Of a DNA stretch of 64,000 nucleotides, positions 48,298-56,827 are shown in pieces. The number at the start of each line of letters is the position of its first letter. The stretch's first letter is position 1. The translations under genes and the position numbers were made by a program. The notes under the pieces are model-generated. The model searched no databases. It saw nothing but the letters and a program-made list of their open reading frames with translations, and was not told the origin of the DNA. The stretch is taken from positions 1,426,001 to 1,490,000 of the forward strand of contig NZ_CP059404.1 in assembly GCF_014217255.1 (NCBI RefSeq). The letters run 5' to 3'. The stretch is from Corynebacterium incognita. Lineage in GTDB: Bacteria; Actinomycetota; Actinomycetes; Mycobacteriales; Mycobacteriaceae.

Positions 48298-49554
48298 GTG
48301 CACCTCGATCCCGACATCCAGCGCCGCGCAACGCTGCGGAAATACAAGTTCTTCGTCACCGCCCTCCTGGTGCTGGCGGCCGCCATTTTCATCGCCTGCA
48401 CCTGGTGGCAATCCCGGCACCCCGACGCCGCCTGGGTAGGGTACGTCCGCGCCGCAGCCGAAGCCGGCATGGTGGGTGGGCTGGCAGACTGGTTCGCGGT
48501 CACAGCGCTCTTCCGTCACCCGCTCGGCATCCCGATCCCCCACACGGCCTTGCTGCCAAAGAAGAAGGATCAAGTAGGCGACGCGCTCAGTGAATTCGTG
48601 GGTGAGAACTTCCTCAACCCGCAGCTCATCACCTCCAAGGTCGCCGCCGCCAACGTTCCTGAGCGCATCGCCGCCTGGTTGGCACAGCCCAGCAACGCCC
48701 ACCTGGCCTCGCGAGAGGTGTCAAAGTTCATCGCCAACGCCGCCCGCGCGCTCGACGACGACGTAGCCATCGCCTTCATCAACACACAGGTCATCGACCG
48801 CATCGGGCAACCCGACTGGGCGCCGCCGCTGGGCCGACTGCTGGCCAACCTCATCGACGACGGCAAAGTCGACCCCGTCGTCGATGACCTCATCGAATGG
48901 GCCTACCGCAAGGTCCTCACCATGGAAGACGCCGTCGTCGAGCTCATTGACGAGCGTATGCCCGGCTGGGCGCCCCGCTTCGCCCGCAGCCTTGTGGGCG
49001 AAAAGGTCTACGCCGAACTCGTCGGCTTCATGGAAGAAATCCACACCCAACCCGATCACGAGGCGCGCCGCGCCATCCGGCGCACCCTTGTCTCGCTTGC
49101 CGACGACCTGCAACACGACCCCGCCATGCACGACCGCGTCGAGGGGCTCAAGGCCGACATCCTCGGCTCCACCCAAGTCCAAGGCGCCGCGGAGGCAGCG
49201 TGGGCAACCATCGAGGCGTCGATAAGCAATGCCGCGGCGGACGAAGAATCCTTCCTCCGCACCAAACTCCAACAACTCTGCATTGACTGGGGGACCAACC
49301 TACAGCGCGACCCGGAGTTGCGCGCCAAACTCGACGAGCGCATCATGGCCGTCGTCGGGTTCATCGCGGAGAACCACGCCAGCGACGTCACCGATATCAT
49401 TTCGGAAACAATCGAACGCTGGGACGCCGCGGAAGCATCAGAAAAAATTGAACTGATGGTGGGCAAGGACCTGCAGTTTATCCGCCTCAACGGCACGATC
49501 GTGGGCGCGCTGGCGGGACTCGTGATTTACACGGTGGCCAACGTGCTCTTCTGA
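48298..49554 (+). CDS. DUF445 family membrane protein
   Basis: 418 residues, GTG start with AAAGGACA upstream. A membrane helix at about 20-40, then GMVGGLADWFAVTALFRHPLGIPIPHTALLPKKKDQ (quoted as GGLADWFAVTALFRHP and IPIPHTALLPKKKDQ), the signature of the family, a long helical cytoplasmic or extracytoplasmic middle, and a C-terminal membrane anchor (GTIVGALAGLVIYTVANVL). Family role unknown. Confidence 0.85.
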   Translation: MHLDPDIQRRATLRKYKFFVTALLVLAAAIFIACTWWQSRHPDAAWVGYVRAAAEAGMVGGLADWFAVTALFRHPLGIPIPHTALLPKKKDQVGDALSEFVGENFLNPQLITSKVAAANVPERIAAWLAQPSNAHLASREVSKFIANAARALDDDVAIAFINTQVIDRIGQPDWAPPLGRLLANLIDDGKVDPVVDDLIEWAYRKVLTMEDAVVELIDERMPGWAPRFARSLVGEKVYAELVGFMEEIHTQPDHEARRAIRRTLVSLADDLQHDPAMHDRVEGLKADILGSTQVQGAAEAAWATIEASISNAAADEESFLRTKLQQLCIDWGTNLQRDPELRAKLDERIMAVVGFIAENHASDVTDIISETIERWDAAEASEKIELMVGKDLQFIRLNGTIVGALAGLVIYTVANVLF

Positions 49555-49609
49555 CTTTTGTGTACTTTGGGGGACGGATAAACAAAAACGATGAGTGAAG
49601 GGGGCAACA

Positions 49610-50014
49610 ATGACCACCGAAAACAACAACAAGGCTCTTGTCGCGATGCTGAAGGGCGCGGGCCTGAGCGCGCGCGAGGTCGTTGAGGAATTTGCTACTC
49701 GCTTCCGCGAAGACCGCGCCGCGACGACCCCGTCGACCGCCGCCAACTATGGCACCACGGAGCAGACCGGCAACCTGGTTGACCGCGCTACCGAATTCGT
49801 TAAAGACATGGCAGGCTCCGTGAGCCGCGCGGCAGAAGCAACTAGGGCAACCCCTGCTTTTGCAGACGCCAAGGACAAGATTGGCACCGCATTTACCGAG
49901 GCCAAGTCCACCGTCGAGGAGAAGGTAAAGAAGAAGGACGCGCCGAATACCACGCCGCCACAGGACAACGATATTATCGACGGAGAAGTCATCAACCCCG
50001 ACAACCCGCAGTAG
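49610..50014 (+). CDS. Helical protein at the HbhA position (CGLAU_01105-like)
   Basis: 134 residues, start at 49610 with GAAGGGGG upstream. Amphipathic helices (LVDRATEFVKDMAGSVSRA, FADAKDKIGTAFTEAKSTVEE) lead to a Lys-rich stretch (EKVKKKD) and an acidic, Pro/Asn-rich tail. No signal peptide. It stands directly before a DUF2516 gene and a DeoC-like gene, the order of hbhA-Rv0476-Rv0477-deoC in M. tuberculosis, so it is the positional counterpart of the heparin-binding haemagglutinin, though it lacks the long Lys/Ala repeats. Function not known. Confidence 0.7.
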   Translation: MTTENNNKALVAMLKGAGLSAREVVEEFATRFREDRAATTPSTAANYGTTEQTGNLVDRATEFVKDMAGSVSRAAEATRATPAFADAKDKIGTAFTEAKSTVEEKVKKKDAPNTTPPQDNDIIDGEVINPDNPQ

Positions 50015-50029
50015 AAAGCAGCGTGAGAC

Positions 50030-50332
50030 ATGGACCTATTCATTCTGTTAAATCTCGTAGGATGGTTTGAATACGGTCTGTTTCTGCTCGTGGCTGTGGC
50101 GGGGATCGTCGGCGCCGGGATAGCGCTGACGATGAACGACCAGGCCTTCGACTTCAACAACCGGCAGCCCAAATTAGCCTGGGCGGCGATGCTGTTCGTC
50201 TCCGCCATCGCGTGCGTGGGCTACCCGATGGTATCCATGCTCGCCATTATCGGCGTCGTGGTCATCGGGCTGTTCTGGTTCGACGTACGGCCCGAAGTGA
50301 AATCCCTGATGGACGGCAATGGCGGCTGGTAA
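50030..50332 (+). CDS. DUF2516 membrane protein
   Basis: 100 residues with three membrane helices and the family ending LFWFDVRPEVKSLM. Counterpart of Rv0476. 15 nt behind the previous gene; overlaps the next by 14 nt. Function unknown. Confidence 0.85.
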   Translation: MDLFILLNLVGWFEYGLFLLVAVAGIVGAGIALTMNDQAFDFNNRQPKLAWAAMLFVSAIACVGYPMVSMLAIIGVVVIGLFWFDVRPEVKSLMDGNGGW

Positions 50333-50828
50333 AACCCACCTGCTGGGAACAGCGCAACAAACGCTTGCCGACGTCCTCACATCCGCCCGCTCGACAACCA
50401 GCGGGCGGATAGTCGTGCCGCCGTCCTACGTGGACGCGGTGGCGCCCCACGTCGCTGACGGGGTGGTGCTCGCGGCGCTCGCAGGCTACCCGACGGGCCG
50501 CCACCACCCCCTCGTCACCGCCACCGAAGGGCGGCTCGCCGTCCAATCCGGCGCCCACGAGGTGTGGGCGTGCGTAGATCACACCCGCTATTCGGATCCG
50601 GAGGAAGCGGATAACGCTTTGCTCGGCGACGTGGTGACGCTGCGCGAGGCCATCCCGGCGCCGGCGCGCCTGGTCCTTTTCACCCCCGCTATTGAGTTGG
50701 CGCCGAAGCGGGGGTGGGCCGCCGCGGCGGTCGTGGCGCGGCGCGCGGGCTGTGACGCGGTGGCAGCGCCAGCTGCGATGCTCGGCGATATCAGCGACGC
50801 ACCGCTCGACGTCATCGCGGTGGACTAG
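50319..50828 (+). CDS. Degenerate deoxyribose-phosphate aldolase-like protein
   Basis: 169 residues, about 50 shorter than DeoC. Similarity to the N-terminal half of the DeoC barrel is visible: RIVVPPSYVDAV, LAALAGYPTGRHHPLVTATE and LAVQSGAHEVWACVD. The Schiff-base lysine region (KTSTG) and the second catalytic lysine are absent; the protein has only two lysines, at residue 5 and in APKRGW. It stands where deoC stands in M. tuberculosis (Rv0478). It may be a non-catalytic derivative. Stop overlaps the convergent lmeA-like gene. Confidence 0.6.
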   Translation: MAAGKTHLLGTAQQTLADVLTSARSTTSGRIVVPPSYVDAVAPHVADGVVLAALAGYPTGRHHPLVTATEGRLAVQSGAHEVWACVDHTRYSDPEEADNALLGDVVTLREAIPAPARLVLFTPAIELAPKRGWAAAAVVARRAGCDAVAAPAAMLGDISDAPLDVIAVD

Positions 50829-51598
50829 GCCACCTGGCCAGCTTCGCTGAGCTTGACGTCGTTTCCCACCATCGTGATGCGCAACGAGCCGTCGTTCACG
50901 GTGAATTCTTGGATCTTCATGTTGCCGGTCACGAACTGGTCCTTCATACCCTTGGTGAGCGATTCCGTGATCGCGGCCGTGGCTTGCTCCGGCAGCTCGA
51001 AGCCGAAAATCTCCGCCTTCGCCGCTTCGAATTGCAGTGCGCCGTCCACCATCGACGGCAGCAGCGACAGCGTGGCCAGCCCGCCCGCGAACTGCACGTC
51101 CAGCGTGGACGTCGCGCCGGCGGCGTGAATATCGGTGATCACGTTATTGCCCAGGGCCTCCATCCCAGACTCTTGCGTGATACCCGCCTGGACCGTGGCC
51201 AGCAGGAAATCATCCGGAACGTTCGTGGTGGCCACCAGTCGGCGCGCCACCGGGTCCTTGGACACCGTCATCCCCTCCATGAGGATCTCCGACTCCGGCT
51301 GGCCCTTAATCTCCGTGCCGTTAATCTGCAGCGTCGACGGGGTCTTCATGGTCATCTCGTTGAGCTCGCCCTGGGCCAAACCCACCACCAGGGGCACCGA
51401 GCCGAAAGAAACCTCTGGGTCCGCCGGGGCCGTCACGCCCTGCTCCTGCGCCTGGGCGTGGAACTGGTCCACCATCTGCTTGGACAGGAACCAACGCAGC
51501 CCGAACTCCACGAGGAGCACCAGGATGAGCAGTGCGACCAGCACGCCCACCACGATTTTCCACGCCGTCGACGCAGCCGAGCGAGTTTTCACAGCCAT
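50825..51598 (-). CDS. LmeA-like phospholipid-binding protein (DUF2993)
   Basis: 257 residues; start ATG at 51598. A single N-terminal membrane anchor (about 13-34) followed by a DUF2993 domain (FGSVPLVVGLAQGELNEMTM). The mycobacterial homologue LmeA is a periplasmic lipid-binding protein needed for lipomannan maturation. Third gene of the DUF2505-methyltransferase-DUF2993 unit. Role in lipoglycan synthesis is inferred. Confidence 0.8.
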   Translation of the reverse strand: MAVKTRSAASTAWKIVVGVLVALLILVLLVEFGLRWFLSKQMVDQFHAQAQEQGVTAPADPEVSFGSVPLVVGLAQGELNEMTMKTPSTLQINGTEIKGQPESEILMEGMTVSKDPVARRLVATTNVPDDFLLATVQAGITQESGMEALGNNVITDIHAAGATSTLDVQFAGGLATLSLLPSMVDGALQFEAAKAEIFGFELPEQATAAITESLTKGMKDQFVTGNMKIQEFTVNDGSLRITMVGNDVKLSEAGQVA

Positions 51599-51614
51599 GA
51601 GTTTCCCTTCGTAG

Positions 51615-52439
51615 TCATGAACCTTCGATTGTAGGGGGTGCAACCGCCTCCCACGCAACGGTGAACCCGCTATCGCGAAAGCGCCTATGCTGCCTGTCGA
51701 GCGGCCACCCCCGCTGCCGCAAGTCCTCGTGTGCGTGCCGCCACCGCACCCGCGGCCCGTGCGGCGCCCAGCCGGCGGCGCGGGCCCAGGCGTCGTCGGC
51801 GTCGGAAAGCAAAGCATGGATTGCCTCCCCGGGGACGTTGCGGTTGATGAGGATCTTCGGCAGGCGCTCCGCCACGTCCGAAGGCTTCTCGACGTCCATG
51901 GGATCCCACGCCAGCGACAGCGTGCGGGGGCCCGCTGCGTCGAGAAGCAGCCATGCGGAACGACGCCCCAGCTCGTCGCAGGTGCCCTCGATGAAGTAGC
52001 CCCCGGGTGCCAGACGCGAACAGACAGTCTCCCACGCATCGCGAACCTGCGAGACGTCGTATTGACGCAGCACGTTAAACGCGCGGACCAGCTGCGGACG
52101 GTAGCCGGCGAGCTCGAAGCCGCCGAGTTCAAAGGTGACACCATCGCGGGGCGGGAGCACCCGCTCCGGCGAGATTTCCAGGCCCTTGACCTGGACGCGG
52201 GGGTTGACGGTACGGAGCCAGCGCGCCCACTCGACGGTGGTGAAATGGGCGGCGCCGTAGCCTACGTCGAGGGCGAGGGGCTCACCAACCCGCTTTAAGG
52301 TTGAGCGGATAGCGGGGTGCGCTACGGCCCAGCGGTCGCAGCGGCGGAGGCGGTTGGTGTTCGTTGTCCCGCGGGTAACAACGCCAAAAGGCCGACCCGC
52401 GCCGGCCTGAGCCTTCAGGTTATGCGCGTGATCGGCCAT
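51615..52439 (-). CDS. SAM-dependent methyltransferase (class I)
   Basis: 274 residues. Motif I is LALDVGYGAAHFTTVEWARWL (here cited as DVGYGAAHFT), followed by QVKGLEISPERV (motif II) and GGYFIEGTCDELG. Substrate not evident. It lies between DUF2505 (15 nt upstream) and the LmeA-like gene (16 nt downstream), so envelope-lipid or small-molecule methylation is possible but unproven. Confidence 0.8.
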   Translation of the reverse strand: MADHAHNLKAQAGAGRPFGVVTRGTTNTNRLRRCDRWAVAHPAIRSTLKRVGEPLALDVGYGAAHFTTVEWARWLRTVNPRVQVKGLEISPERVLPPRDGVTFELGGFELAGYRPQLVRAFNVLRQYDVSQVRDAWETVCSRLAPGGYFIEGTCDELGRRSAWLLLDAAGPRTLSLAWDPMDVEKPSDVAERLPKILINRNVPGEAIHALLSDADDAWARAAGWAPHGPRVRWRHAHEDLRQRGWPLDRQHRRFRDSGFTVAWEAVAPPTIEGS

Positions 52440-52454
52440 TAATAGCGGGTGGGA

Positions 52455-52946
52455 CTAGAGGTTTTCAGAGATCCACTGCTCAGTGAGCTTGCCCTCGTTG
52501 GCGAACAGCTCGCCCAAAGCCTCGCCCACCTTCGGCTCGATCGCGGCGCCCATCATTGGGATGTTCACGGACACCTCGTTGATGTAGCTCAGCTTGGTCA
52601 TCTCGCCTTCGCCGGTCATAGCGATGTCGCCCTTGAAATCCACAGGGGTGCCCTTAACATCGGCGGTGTAGTTGATGTCGGCGGCGTTGCCCTCCAGCTC
52701 GCCGATCTTGACCACGCGCTTGACCTTCAGCGCCTGAGACACCATGGCGCGCACGGCCTCCGGCAGCAGGGTGGTGGGCAAAACCTCGTAGAGGGTGGCG
52801 GTGTTGTCGGCAAACTCGTGAACCTCGCCGGGCTCCGGGGAAAGGTTCTTGACGATGAAAGTCCAGTAATCAGCGCTCAAGTACGCCTCGTGGACCTTTT
52901 CTGCGGGCTGGTTGATCGTTACGGTGTTTTCACTACGGGTTGACAT
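52455..52946 (-). CDS. DUF2505 (SRPBCC-like) protein
   Basis: 163 residues from the ATG at 52946 (MSTRSENTVTINQPAEKVHE). The START/SRPBCC fold family DUF2505; Rv0481c, next to murB, is the mycobacterial counterpart. Such folds bind hydrophobic ligands; ligand unknown. TAGTCT 7 nt upstream indicates a leaderless message, with its -10 overlapping that of murB. Confidence 0.82.
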   Translation of the reverse strand: MSTRSENTVTINQPAEKVHEAYLSADYWTFIVKNLSPEPGEVHEFADNTATLYEVLPTTLLPEAVRAMVSQALKVKRVVKIGELEGNAADINYTADVKGTPVDFKGDIAMTGEGEMTKLSYINEVSVNIPMMGAAIEPKVGEALGELFANEGKLTEQWISENL

Positions 52947-52953
52947 ACCAAAC

Positions 52954-52963
52954 AGACTACCTT
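52954..52963. promoter_or_regulatory. Overlapping divergent leaderless promoters of DUF2505 and murB
   Basis: Minus-strand TAGTCT (52954-52959) lies 7 nt before the DUF2505 ATG; plus-strand TACCTT (52958-52963) lies 7 nt before the murB GTG. The hexamers share two base pairs, so the two open complexes exclude each other. Confidence 0.6.
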
Positions 52964-52970
52964 GGTTAAT

Positions 52971-54104
52971 GTGATGAATGAACTTGTGACGGAGAAGTTG
53001 GCCGCTATCGGCGGTGTGCGCGTGGACCATTCGGTGACGTTTGCGGAGATGACCACCCTGCGCGTGGGAGGAGCCCCGCGCTTAGCTGCGCGGTGCGCGA
53101 CACCGGAAGCCGCGGCATCCGTGGTGGAGCTTCTCGACGCCGCGGGCGTCCCACTGCTCGTCATTGGTGGCGGTTCCAACCTGGTCATCGCGGATGACAC
53201 GCTGGGGGCCGGGGAGTTGGACCTTGTTGCGGTGGTGATGGAATGCGACGGCGTAGACATCGACGCGGAAGAAGGGATCGTGCGCGCGGAAGCGGGTGCG
53301 GTGTGGGACGACGTCGTCAAGCAGGCCGTGGAGGCAGACCTGGGCGGGATCGAGTGCCTGGCAGGGATTCCCGGATCGGCGGGGGCGGTGCCGGTGCAGA
53401 ATGTCGGTGCGTACGGGGCGGAGATTTCGGAGGTGCTCACCCGGGTGCGTCTGTACGACCGCGAGAGCGGGGTGGACGAATGGGTGCCGGCGAGCGACCT
53501 GGAGTTGGCGTATCGGTACTCGAATTTGAAGTTCACCAACCGGGCCGTGGTGCTGGAGATTGAGCTGACACTGAGCACGGATGGTTTGTCCAAGCCGTTG
53601 CGGTTCGGGCAGCTGACGCAAAATCCGGGGGAGCGGCTGCCGGTGGCGCAGGTGCGTGAGAAGGTACTGGAGCTGCGCGCGTCGAAGGGGATGGTGCTGG
53701 ATGACAGCGATCACGACACGTGGTCGGCGGGATCGTTCTTCACCAATCCCGTGGTGCCGCTGGCGGACGCGGAGCGGGTGCGGGAGACCGTGCGCGGGCT
53801 GCGCGGCGATGCCGATGCGGACCGGATGCCGCTATTCGACGCCGTCGATAGCGCCGGGGAGCCGGCGGCGAAGCTGTCGGCGGCGTGGCTGATTGAACGC
53901 GCGGGCTTCCCCAGGGGCTATCGGGTGAGCGCCGGGGAGCCTGCTGGACTGTCGACGAAGCATACGCTCGCGCTGACTAACCGGGGTGGGGCGGGGACCG
54001 CGGACGTCGTGAAGCTGGCGCGCACCATCCGCGACGGAGTGCGGGACGCTTTTGGCATAGCGCTTGTGCCGGAGCCAGTGTGGGTAGGGTGCGCTATCGA
54101 CTAA
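52971..54104 (+). CDS. murB: UDP-N-acetylenolpyruvoylglucosamine reductase
   Basis: FAD enzyme completing UDP-MurNAc for peptidoglycan. 377 residues. FAD-binding core LRVGGAPRLAARC, VIGGGSNLVIADD and LAGIPGSAGAVPVQNVGAYG; the proton-donor Ser is in SAGSFFTNPVV and the C-terminal Glu in LVPEPVWVG. GTG at 52971 is preferred over the adjacent ATG because the -10 hexamer is 7 nt upstream. Confidence 0.94.
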   Translation: MMNELVTEKLAAIGGVRVDHSVTFAEMTTLRVGGAPRLAARCATPEAAASVVELLDAAGVPLLVIGGGSNLVIADDTLGAGELDLVAVVMECDGVDIDAEEGIVRAEAGAVWDDVVKQAVEADLGGIECLAGIPGSAGAVPVQNVGAYGAEISEVLTRVRLYDRESGVDEWVPASDLELAYRYSNLKFTNRAVVLEIELTLSTDGLSKPLRFGQLTQNPGERLPVAQVREKVLELRASKGMVLDDSDHDTWSAGSFFTNPVVPLADAERVRETVRGLRGDADADRMPLFDAVDSAGEPAAKLSAAWLIERAGFPRGYRVSAGEPAGLSTKHTLALTNRGGAGTADVVKLARTIRDGVRDAFGIALVPEPVWVGCAID

Positions 54105-54127
54105 GCCCCTGGCTCTAACTCAAGCCG

Positions 54128-54682
54128 CTAGCCGCCGAGCTCCTTGCGGCGTTTGGCGGCCTGGCGCAGGCGCGCCTTGCGGGTCTCGGCGAGGTCGCCC
54201 TTGAGCTCGTTGTAGAGCTCCTCGTCTTCGTCGTTGACGCGGAACACCATGCGGGCTATGCCGGAAGCGATGGGGATAAGGAAGAACGCCAGCCAGGCGT
54301 AGGGGATGTCATAGATGAAAAGGGATCCCAAAAAGAACGTTGTGGCGCCGATAGCGACGATCGAGTCAATCGCCGTCACCATCCTGGCGTTATCCATGGC
54401 GCGCTCCAACTCGAGTTGGGCCTCGTAGTCTTCGAGCTCCATCGCCCCTGGGGGAGCGCCGGCACCAGTGAAGGTGCGGTCCACGGGCAGCTGCTCAGAT
54501 TCCTCGGGGAGATCCGCAAAAAGTCGCGCAAGATCGCTGCGGTAGGTGGCCACCATTGCCGCGGAGGTGCGCTCCTCGAATTCGGGCATGTCAAGGTAGC
54601 CGTCGGCGAAGTATGCGCCCAGACGATCCATGGCGTGGGCGCGGTCGTGGTCACTGACTCGAATATCGGGAGCGGGTTCCAT
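54128..54682 (-). CDS. DUF1707 protein with two membrane helices
   Basis: 184 residues. Residues 6-50 are a DUF1707 domain (IRVSDHDRAHAMDRLGAYFADG, DMPEFEERT), common in actinobacteria and often found with regulators or membrane parts. Two hydrophobic helices (about 108-122 and 127-145) and a basic C-terminal coiled segment follow. TAGAAT 8 nt upstream suggests a leaderless start. Function unknown. Confidence 0.8.
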   Translation of the reverse strand: MEPAPDIRVSDHDRAHAMDRLGAYFADGYLDMPEFEERTSAAMVATYRSDLARLFADLPEESEQLPVDRTFTGAGAPPGAMELEDYEAQLELERAMDNARMVTAIDSIVAIGATTFFLGSLFIYDIPYAWLAFFLIPIASGIARMVFRVNDEDEELYNELKGDLAETRKARLRQAAKRRKELGG

Positions 54683-54688
54683 CGCCGC

Positions 54689-55801
54689 TTATTCTAGCCG
54701 CTTAATAATCTCCATGGCTCCTAGCTCGGCGACGTCCCTTTCGTTGCGGAAATTTCGTCCTCCCGGGGAACGGTATCTCACGTGCCCGCCATCCCGCGTG
54801 ATGCGACCGCGCCGCGGCGGGGCGTTGGGGTCATCATCGTTGGCGCTATTGTGATGCGGGCAGAGCGGGGTGAGGTTAGTCGGCTCCGTCAGCCCTCCGT
54901 GGTGGTGGGCCGTGATGTGGTGGATGTGGCAGCGGTCCGCCGGCACCTTGCAGTCAGGCCACGGGCAGATGAGGTTTTCCGCCATCGCCAGCACTCGCTG
55001 CTTAAACGACGCCAGCCGCTCCCGGTACAAATTCACCGGCCCGCGCTCCGGGTGGAACAGGCCCGCAAAAATATCGTCGCCCAGCTGCTTCTTGGCGGCA
55101 GCCTCCAGGTATTCGCGGCCGGTCATGGTCGTGCCGTCGGAAAGCCCGAGCCGCACGTCGTCGCCCTCGCCGCGCCAGATGGCGGCGGCGTCGGAAAGCT
55201 CTACGGCTATGACGGTGCGGTACTGCGGCGTGATGGTGGTGCCGTCAGACAGCGCATTCCAAAACGCTTCTGACATTCCCGCGGCGCGGGGGAGCTCGGG
55301 GTTACGGAGTGCGTCGAGGGTCTTTTCCAGGTCCGTGATACGCCGCTCGGTATCGCAGATGAACATGGTGCGCATGCCATCGTGAGTGGCGCTGATGCGC
55401 ACGCTCGGTCGCGGGGGCTGCGGGGCATCCTCGCGCAAGATTTCCGCCACCCGCTTGTGCCCATGCTTGTTCACTTCCTCGAAGGTGCCCTCCATCGCCA
55501 CTAGCTCGGCGCGTAGGGCCCACGCCAGCCCCCGGCCGGGGAGTTTGCGGGCGTGGCGGTCGATCATCACCAGCCTTTCGACGCTGTGGCCCGCAGCCTC
55601 ACTATGCCGAATCGCTTCCGCTTGTTTGCGCGGGGAGTCAGCGGGGCCGAGGAAGGCATCTGCCACCCGAGCCCAGGCCTTCGCCTGGTTGCGGGAGATG
55701 CCGAGCGTCGAGGCGACGTCGTACGGCGAGCGCTCACGACAGGCCCGCAGCACGGCGACGCCGTGGCGGGAGAGCTGCGGGAGCACGTCGAAGATGTCCA
55801 T
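54689..55801 (-). CDS. HNH endonuclease-domain protein, copy 2
   Basis: 370 residues from the ATG at 55801. An N-terminal HTH-like region (SPYDVASTLGISRNQAKAW) and helical DUF222-like domain, then an HNH domain CPWPDCKVPADRCHIHHITAHHHGG and LCPHHNSANDDDPN. Similar layout to copy 1 at 34.9 kb but strongly diverged. An exact DnaA box (55855-55863) lies upstream. Accessory gene of unknown role. Confidence 0.8.
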   Translation of the reverse strand: MDIFDVLPQLSRHGVAVLRACRERSPYDVASTLGISRNQAKAWARVADAFLGPADSPRKQAEAIRHSEAAGHSVERLVMIDRHARKLPGRGLAWALRAELVAMEGTFEEVNKHGHKRVAEILREDAPQPPRPSVRISATHDGMRTMFICDTERRITDLEKTLDALRNPELPRAAGMSEAFWNALSDGTTITPQYRTVIAVELSDAAAIWRGEGDDVRLGLSDGTTMTGREYLEAAAKKQLGDDIFAGLFHPERGPVNLYRERLASFKQRVLAMAENLICPWPDCKVPADRCHIHHITAHHHGGLTEPTNLTPLCPHHNSANDDDPNAPPRRGRITRDGGHVRYRSPGGRNFRNERDVAELGAMEIIKRLE

Positions 55802-55854
55802 GGCGCTCACGGGATATCGCAATAGCGGGTGCCAAAAGGGCGAGTGTCACGGCC

Positions 55855-55863
55855 TGTGGATAA
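55855..55863 (-). promoter_or_regulatory. DnaA box upstream of HNH copy 2
   Basis: Exact TTATCCACA on the minus strand, 54 bp before the HNH start. The rest of 55802-55952 shows no gene. Confidence 0.4.
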
Positions 55864-55952
55864 CTTAGGCTGTTGCGGGGCCGCGGCGCCTCTGTGCCGG
55901 GCGCACGGGGCTACTACCTGCGCTTTAGAACAGGTGTCCTGTGGAGGAACCT

Positions 55953-56345
55953 TTAGGCGATTGTGAGAGTCTTGAGCACCGCCGGCGCGGAGTCGGGGTC
56001 AGAGGTGAGCATGTTCTGGGCGACGGTGTCGTCGTTGATGAGGCCAAAAACCGACGCGACTCCTCCCACCTCCACCGCAACGAGCTTGTGGCCGGGGCCC
56101 GGCTTCACGTTCAGCTCGATTTCTTCTCCGGTGATGAAGTCCTTGTTGCGGAGTTTCTCCACGATCTCGGGCGTGGTGTCTACTTTCATGTAGGTGAAGG
56201 TGTCGGTGCCGCAGCCGGAGCTGCGGTGTTGGCGCGGTACTGCCCGGCACGGTCCGCGGGCGGTTCACTGAGTACGTCGCGCCCATGGGCCGGTAGGGGG
56301 AGCGGGTGGGTAACCGTGGCCGTCGTCGAGAAGCGGGAAAGTCAT
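55953..56345 (-). pseudogene. Broken hypothetical gene B (in-frame stop and shifted segment)
   Basis: An ATG at 56345 opens MTFPLLDDGHGYPPAPPTGP but the frame stops at TGA 56265-56267. The same frame resumes with SSGCGTDTFTYMKVDTTPE (19 residues) and runs to 55953 as a well-formed acidic domain (KLRNKDFITGEEIELNVK, LVAVEVGGVASVFGLINDD). Between them the neighbouring frame reads GRDVLSEPPADRAGQYRANT, suggesting two compensating frameshifts. The intact 78-residue end could still be translated from ATG 56189. No family recognised. Starts 3 nt behind pseudogene A. Confidence 0.55.
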
Positions 56346-56347
56346 GT

Positions 56348-56827
56348 CTACCACCACCGTTTGTTGCTGAGGACGTTACGAATGGTCTCGGGATCCTCGC
56401 CGTTTTTTGGGGGCGGACCTCCATGTACTGCATGAGTAGGCCCCCGACGCGGATTTCGGGTTCCAGGCGCACACGGTTCGGGTTGTACTGTGTCAGCGCC
56501 CACGACAGTCCGTGGCGCACGCGCTCGATCCCACGTTCGCCGAAGCCGCGCCAGGTGACCGTCTTGCCCAAAACCTGCAACGACGGCGAACCGTCCTCGA
56601 AGTTGGGGCTGGTGAGGGTCAGGGCGTCGAGACGCAGGTCTGCAGGTTCTCCACCAAAAGCAGGCTCTGGTTGGTGACAAAAGGCCCGTGGTCTCGGCTG
56701 CTTCGAGGATGACCTCGTTGGCGGCGAGGATGGGGAGCACAGTTGTGGTGAAACTGTGGAGGACGTCGCTGTTTCCTGCCCTGTCGAGGGCGCCGTCGAG
56801 GAACTCCTGTGAAGTGGAGCTAGTCAT
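56348..56827 (-). pseudogene. Broken hypothetical gene A (three single-base frameshifts)
   Basis: Starting at ATG 56827 the frame MTSSTSQEFLDGALDRAG to LEAAETTG is sensible, then shifts near 56685 to PFVTNQSLLLVENLQT, near 56638 to LRLDALTLTSPNFEDG through LSWALTQYNPNRVRLEP and LLMQYMEVRP, and near 56407-56415 (C5A6 run) to KNGEDPETIRNVLSNKRWW and a stop at 56348. Each is explained by loss of one base, so about 157 residues once formed one protein. The family is unknown to me. Either gene decay or clustered base-calling errors. Confidence 0.6.

Noticed and set aside
55925..55941. LexA/SOS-box-like GAACaggtGTCC upstream of HNH copy 2
   Set aside because: The right half deviates from GTTC and the flanks are not symmetrical; too weak to call.
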